In this document: positions 11,990 through 64,000 of the stretch, piece by piece | How the letters are laid out: each line of letters starts with the position of its first letter | Numbering within the stretch: the stretch's first letter is position 1 | Origin: Epiperipatus broadwayi | Lineage: Eukaryota > Onychophora > Udeonychophora > Euonychophora > Peripatidae | NCBI GenBank assembly: GCA_028023455.1 | Contig: JAQFVV010000253.1 | Span: 378,969 to 442,968, forward strand | Direction: 5' to 3' | Length of the DNA: 64,000 nt | Made by a program: the position numbers and the translations under genes | The notes under the pieces: model-generated | Told to the model about the DNA's origin: nothing | Database searches by the model: none | Seen by the model: only the letters and a program-made list of their open reading frames with translations

Positions 11990-14590
11990 ATATCGTACAG
12001 ACAATGACATTAGATAACAATCTTTTTGTTAATAATTTTTAAAATAATTTTTCAGTTAGTTTAAAATACTTTTTGTATAAAAATTTATGAGTTTTATTGT
12101 ATCTATTAGATTCAATTTATGAAGAAAAATAAAATCCATTTACATCTAGTTTATCTAGTATAATCTTTTTTTTTCAATATTCATTTAATTTCCTTAGGTA
12201 TTAGAAGTGCAAAACTATCTTGACTATTTTCAGCATTGATTTGTTCAATAGGAAGTTCATGAATTCGTATTATTTTTGTTATTGATTATTTTATTTTTAT
12301 TAAATTGAAGTATCGTTAGATTTGGAAAAAAAAACTTTTTTAATTGATGACTTTTTAAAATTTTTGTTGGAGTTAACGATGTTTATTTAACTTATGAACA
12401 TGATTGTTATTCATAAACATGAGATAACTCTCATCGTTCATTCTTGCTCATATAAAATCGGTGCACTTCTAAACTTTAATACCAAAAGAAAAGGTTGATT
12501 GCTATGCATCATATAACTTAATACATTAGTTTTTAGGGTGAGAAAGTTTTGAAAAGTTTGTATAGAAATGAGCCAAACCTTTATAAAAATATTGATTAAA
12601 AGAAGCATATCAGATTACAAACATGAATGTTGAAATGGCATAATCATTACAGCCTATGACCATAATTGGATTTTCAGAAGGAGCAAATATGACTATTTCC
12701 AGGCATTAAAAATATCAAGGAATTATAATATATACGATCCAATACAATAGAATATTAAACAATAAAGTAGTCAAGGATCATAGAAAAAAAGATATGTCAA
12801 ACATAATTGAAACTGTTAAATGAAAACAACCTACCAATTGCCCAAAAATATTGTCTAAGTTTTAAAATATAAGAAAAACAATCTAGAAATGTACTTAAAA
12901 GATAGTATTCATACTGAAATAAGAGAAAATATTCCAAAAGTAATCTTTAAAGTATCCTGAGTAATTAGAACTAAAACTTAAATCTTAACTATGTTGTGGA
13001 AAGTGGGACCTCTATGATAAAATAGGATATTTTCTATGAAACATACCTTAATAAATTTTGATCCAAGTTACCTCTTAAGAATTTCCCTATAGCATAAAAT
13101 TACCAGATTTTAGACAATATGTAAAATAAAATGCCCTGATTTTGTTCACATAAAAGTATTTGAAATGATTACTTTTAATAATATAAATGTACTCAAAGAG
13201 AGTTTTTCAATCGCAATACTTCATAAAAAATAGAACTACATTTACTTCTGTAATTTAATGAAATGGTGAAGTATTGGGGTGAAGGTATATGTGCCCCATC
13301 CAATCCTTATCTAATGGAGGGCTGAAAAGATAATAGTAGAATAGTAAAAGATTAAATTATAAATGTAAGTACTATAATTTATTAATTTTCTTAATATTTA
13401 AAAATATCATAGATGTAGAAAGGTCATTGAAGTAACTAATGAGTTAAAGAAATATTTTTGTTAATTCCAATAATTACTTTGAAATGAAAAAAGATTAATA
13501 ATAAGTTAGTGATAAGTACCAATGAGGAGAGTTTACTAATAATCTATATTTGGATTTTAAAATGTTATACAAAACAGGAGTGATATAGATAAATATAATC
13601 AATTGTTAAAAAAAATAAAGAAAATCTTATAGAATAAATAAAAAATTAAATAAATAGTGGCTGAACAGTTATTTTACTTAATAAGAAATTAGGAGATTGA
13701 GAAATGAAAGAAAAAAAACAAAGTAATAAAAAATGCTAAGATATGAAGAAATATTAAATTCCCAAAAAATTAAGAAAATGAAGAAAGTAAATATTTGAAA
13801 GTATATATTAGAATTAAACTGAATTAATGTTTAATATATCTGGAATAGAAGATATATATGTTATGTATAAATGGATAAATATATTATAAGTAATTTTTTT
13901 TAAAATGTTTGTAAAAATAATAAACCCTTAGAATTAGATAAAAATACTGGTTATTAAAGTTAATTTACAGTGGATAAGTTATTTATTCGTATTCGTTAGT
14001 TATTTAAGAAAAATGTAAAACCACTGGATTAAAAGAATTATTTTTATGTTCTTTATTTATATTGTGATTTCAGATACATTGCTCTGTCTGATTAAATCCA
14101 AGGGGGAAGGGGAATTAACAAATATATCGGAAGTTAGATTGATAGAAGGAAAGTTGTGAAAATATAGGAAGATAAATGAAGAAATCTCTTTCTCAGTTAA
14201 GCTTAGCCATGAATGTGAGAAGACCCCAATATTTATTTTTTCCTAACATGAAATACATTTAAATGATTTTTGTGAATTTTCCAAAAACTTATTTAATTAA
14301 CAACAATATATATATATATTAAAAGTTGACACCTTTATGACGAGAGGGTCAATAAATATAATCGAAGTGTCATTTTGACCTTCGCGATTTATTTCTAAAG
14401 AAAGGATAGTTAGAAAAATTAGTGGAATAAAAACTATAGAATCTTTAAACCTAAATGTATATTGTATAATTATGTAGCTACTTTAAACCTAATCACTGAC
14501 TGATTTGTTGCTGTTTGTTTAATAAATTTATCACATTTAGCTTTTGTGGCTATAATTTGTAGTGGATTTTTTAATTCTATTTTTTTGTTT
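11990..14590. other. no feature seen
   Basis: About 2.6 kb of A+T-rich DNA with many stops in all frames. I see no protein motif, inverted repeat or tandem array. Confidence 0.45.
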
Positions 14591-14601
14591 TCTATAATGT
14601 T

Positions 14602-14811
14602 ATTGTAATTATAAATTTATTTAAACGCACATTGATTACATAAGTAATATTTACTAAGGCTGTAAACCTCAGGAATATGCGCGTGAAAATGCGAAGGTAG
14701 GGACCTCTACAGCAGGTCTTAACCGCAAGCTTACGCCTTCCCCTCTTTTCTGCCAAGGCGTAAGCTTGTGGTTAAGACCTGTAGAGGTCCCTACCTTCGC
14801 ATTTTCACGTG
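14602..14811. mobile_element. hairpin element, family H, copy 1
   Basis: It starts TAATTATAAATTTATTTAAA, shared with copies at 27.7 and 37.66 kb. A near-perfect hairpin of about 57 bp joins 14680-14739 and 14755-14811, including GGTAGGGACCTCTACAG and CTGTAGAGGTCCCTACC. TATAATGTT occurs at 14593-14601 and 14812-14820, a likely target-site duplication of at least 9 bp. Confidence 0.75.
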
Positions 14812-15323
14812 TATAATGTTGTTATTAAAATTTGTATTACTTATCCCTTTCTCCAATTTAAGACCTTTTTTATTAAAATCTTATGAGTTTTTTTCAAGTT
14901 TTCTACAGTACTATTAACTTGAATCATATTTTTAACTTTCTTTATTTAACTTTTTTTCATGCATAAAGGAGTTTATTAACATACTTAAATGATGAAATTT
15001 CCTTTACTCCGATGAAGCTTATTTTATTTGTTACTTTTTTCATTTACCATTGTCAAACGTCCTCCACTCACAACTTTGACGCCATCCATTTCTGATAAAT
15101 ACACTAATGATTATTACTAATCATTTTCGAAACTAGAGATTATCTCTAGCACAGATATAAATTTTAAACCTCAGTTAAAGATTAATATATCTGATTTTTT
15201 AAATTTACACACATGGAGTTATTCACATTTCTCTGTCCCGTATGTAATATCTTTATAGAAATAATAAACACCTTCATACTTCCCCATTCTTTTTAAATTC
15301 ATATAAATAAAGATACAATAAAA

Positions 15324-15384
15324 GACAAATGACCCCCAAGATGCATTTCGTGCTGAACCAGCACTCATCAGTTGGCCCATGTCA
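15324..15384 (-). ncRNA. hammerhead ribozyme motif, family A, intact core
   Basis: On the minus strand CTGATGA (15371-15365) is followed by a perfect 6-bp stem II (GTGCTG/CAGCAC, loop GTT, 15364-15350), then GAAA (15349-15346). Stem III is minimal: TGCAT with A-U and U-A pairs and a 2-nt loop. Next comes the cleavage triplet AUC (cut between 15340 and 15339). Stem I pairs CCAA (15375-15372) with TTGG (15339-15336) and has an outer helix GACA/TGTC. All core nucleotides are consensus. The palindromic short stem III is typical of SINE- and Penelope-linked hammerheads, which often act as dimers. It is sense to the peptidase gene, about 250 nt past its stop. It may simply be a fragment of the family A repeat. 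Confidence 0.8.
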
Positions 15385-15588
15385 CTATCTCTTATTTTAT
15401 TTCTTTTATCATATCCAGTTCCAATAATTCAGTAATTAGAAAATACATGTAAGCAAATTAAAAATTTTCACAAGAAATACATTCAACTACATATAGTATA
15501 ATTTTTAAAGAAGTTTTATTTTTTTTTTTCATAACAAATACAAATGCAAAACGTTCAATGTATTAGTTTCTTTTAGTATAGGATATCT

Positions 15589-64000
<48,412 letters not shown>

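Overview
The window is very A+T-rich (roughly three quarters by eye), with spliced coding exons, several classes of non-LTR retrotransposon, tRNA-derived SINE-like repeats and long (TAA)n, (TA)n and (ATGT)n microsatellites. This is nuclear DNA of an animal, most likely an invertebrate. The sequence alone does not settle the lineage.

The only host gene I can support is an M13 (neprilysin/ECE-like) zinc metallopeptidase on the minus strand. It spans the window from the right edge (64000) to a stop codon at 15589-15591. I reconstructed eight small exons that no long ORF reveals: 63987-64000 (partial), 59437-59488, 52209-52276, 43619-43749, 40164-40229, 37285-37377, 24729-24805 and 15589-15688. 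All have GT-AG junctions, and every phase matches the next exon. Together they carry the HExTH zinc site, the ExxAD third-ligand motif, the D-x-HSP motif and the C-terminal CxxW. The 5' half of the gene lies beyond the right edge. Everything else is intron or 3' flank filled with mobile DNA.

Mobile DNA by region. 0.2-2.8 kb: decayed RTE LINE. 3.2-7.7 kb: almost complete PHD-finger LINE of the Jockey/CR1 group, set between two (TAA)n tracts. 16.7-18.0 kb, 23.0 kb, 33.2-34.5 kb and 41.1 kb: further RTE pieces. 43.2 kb: Jockey-type RT fragment. 45.3-47.2 kb: two inverted copies of a GIY-YIG endonuclease segment of a Penelope-like element, one split by a 500-bp insertion with a 13-bp target-site duplication. 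54.7-56.4 kb: Tx1/L1-type LINE remnant. 57.7-58.5 kb: hAT remnant. 15.8, 34.6 and 38.5 kb: three copies of a tRNA-like SINE.

The most interesting layer is a set of small retroposon-like elements that fold back on themselves as head-to-head inverted dimers. Many carry hammerhead ribozyme motifs (CUGAnGA, stem II, GAAA, very short stem III). At least four sequence families are present. The best motif, on the sense strand of the peptidase gene, lies about 250 nt past its stop codon. Three elements have long target-site duplications of 11, 13 and 16 bp, which points to retroposition rather than a cut-and-paste MITE origin. Some ribozyme copies carry the change CG to CA at the catalytic G12, as expected for CpG decay.
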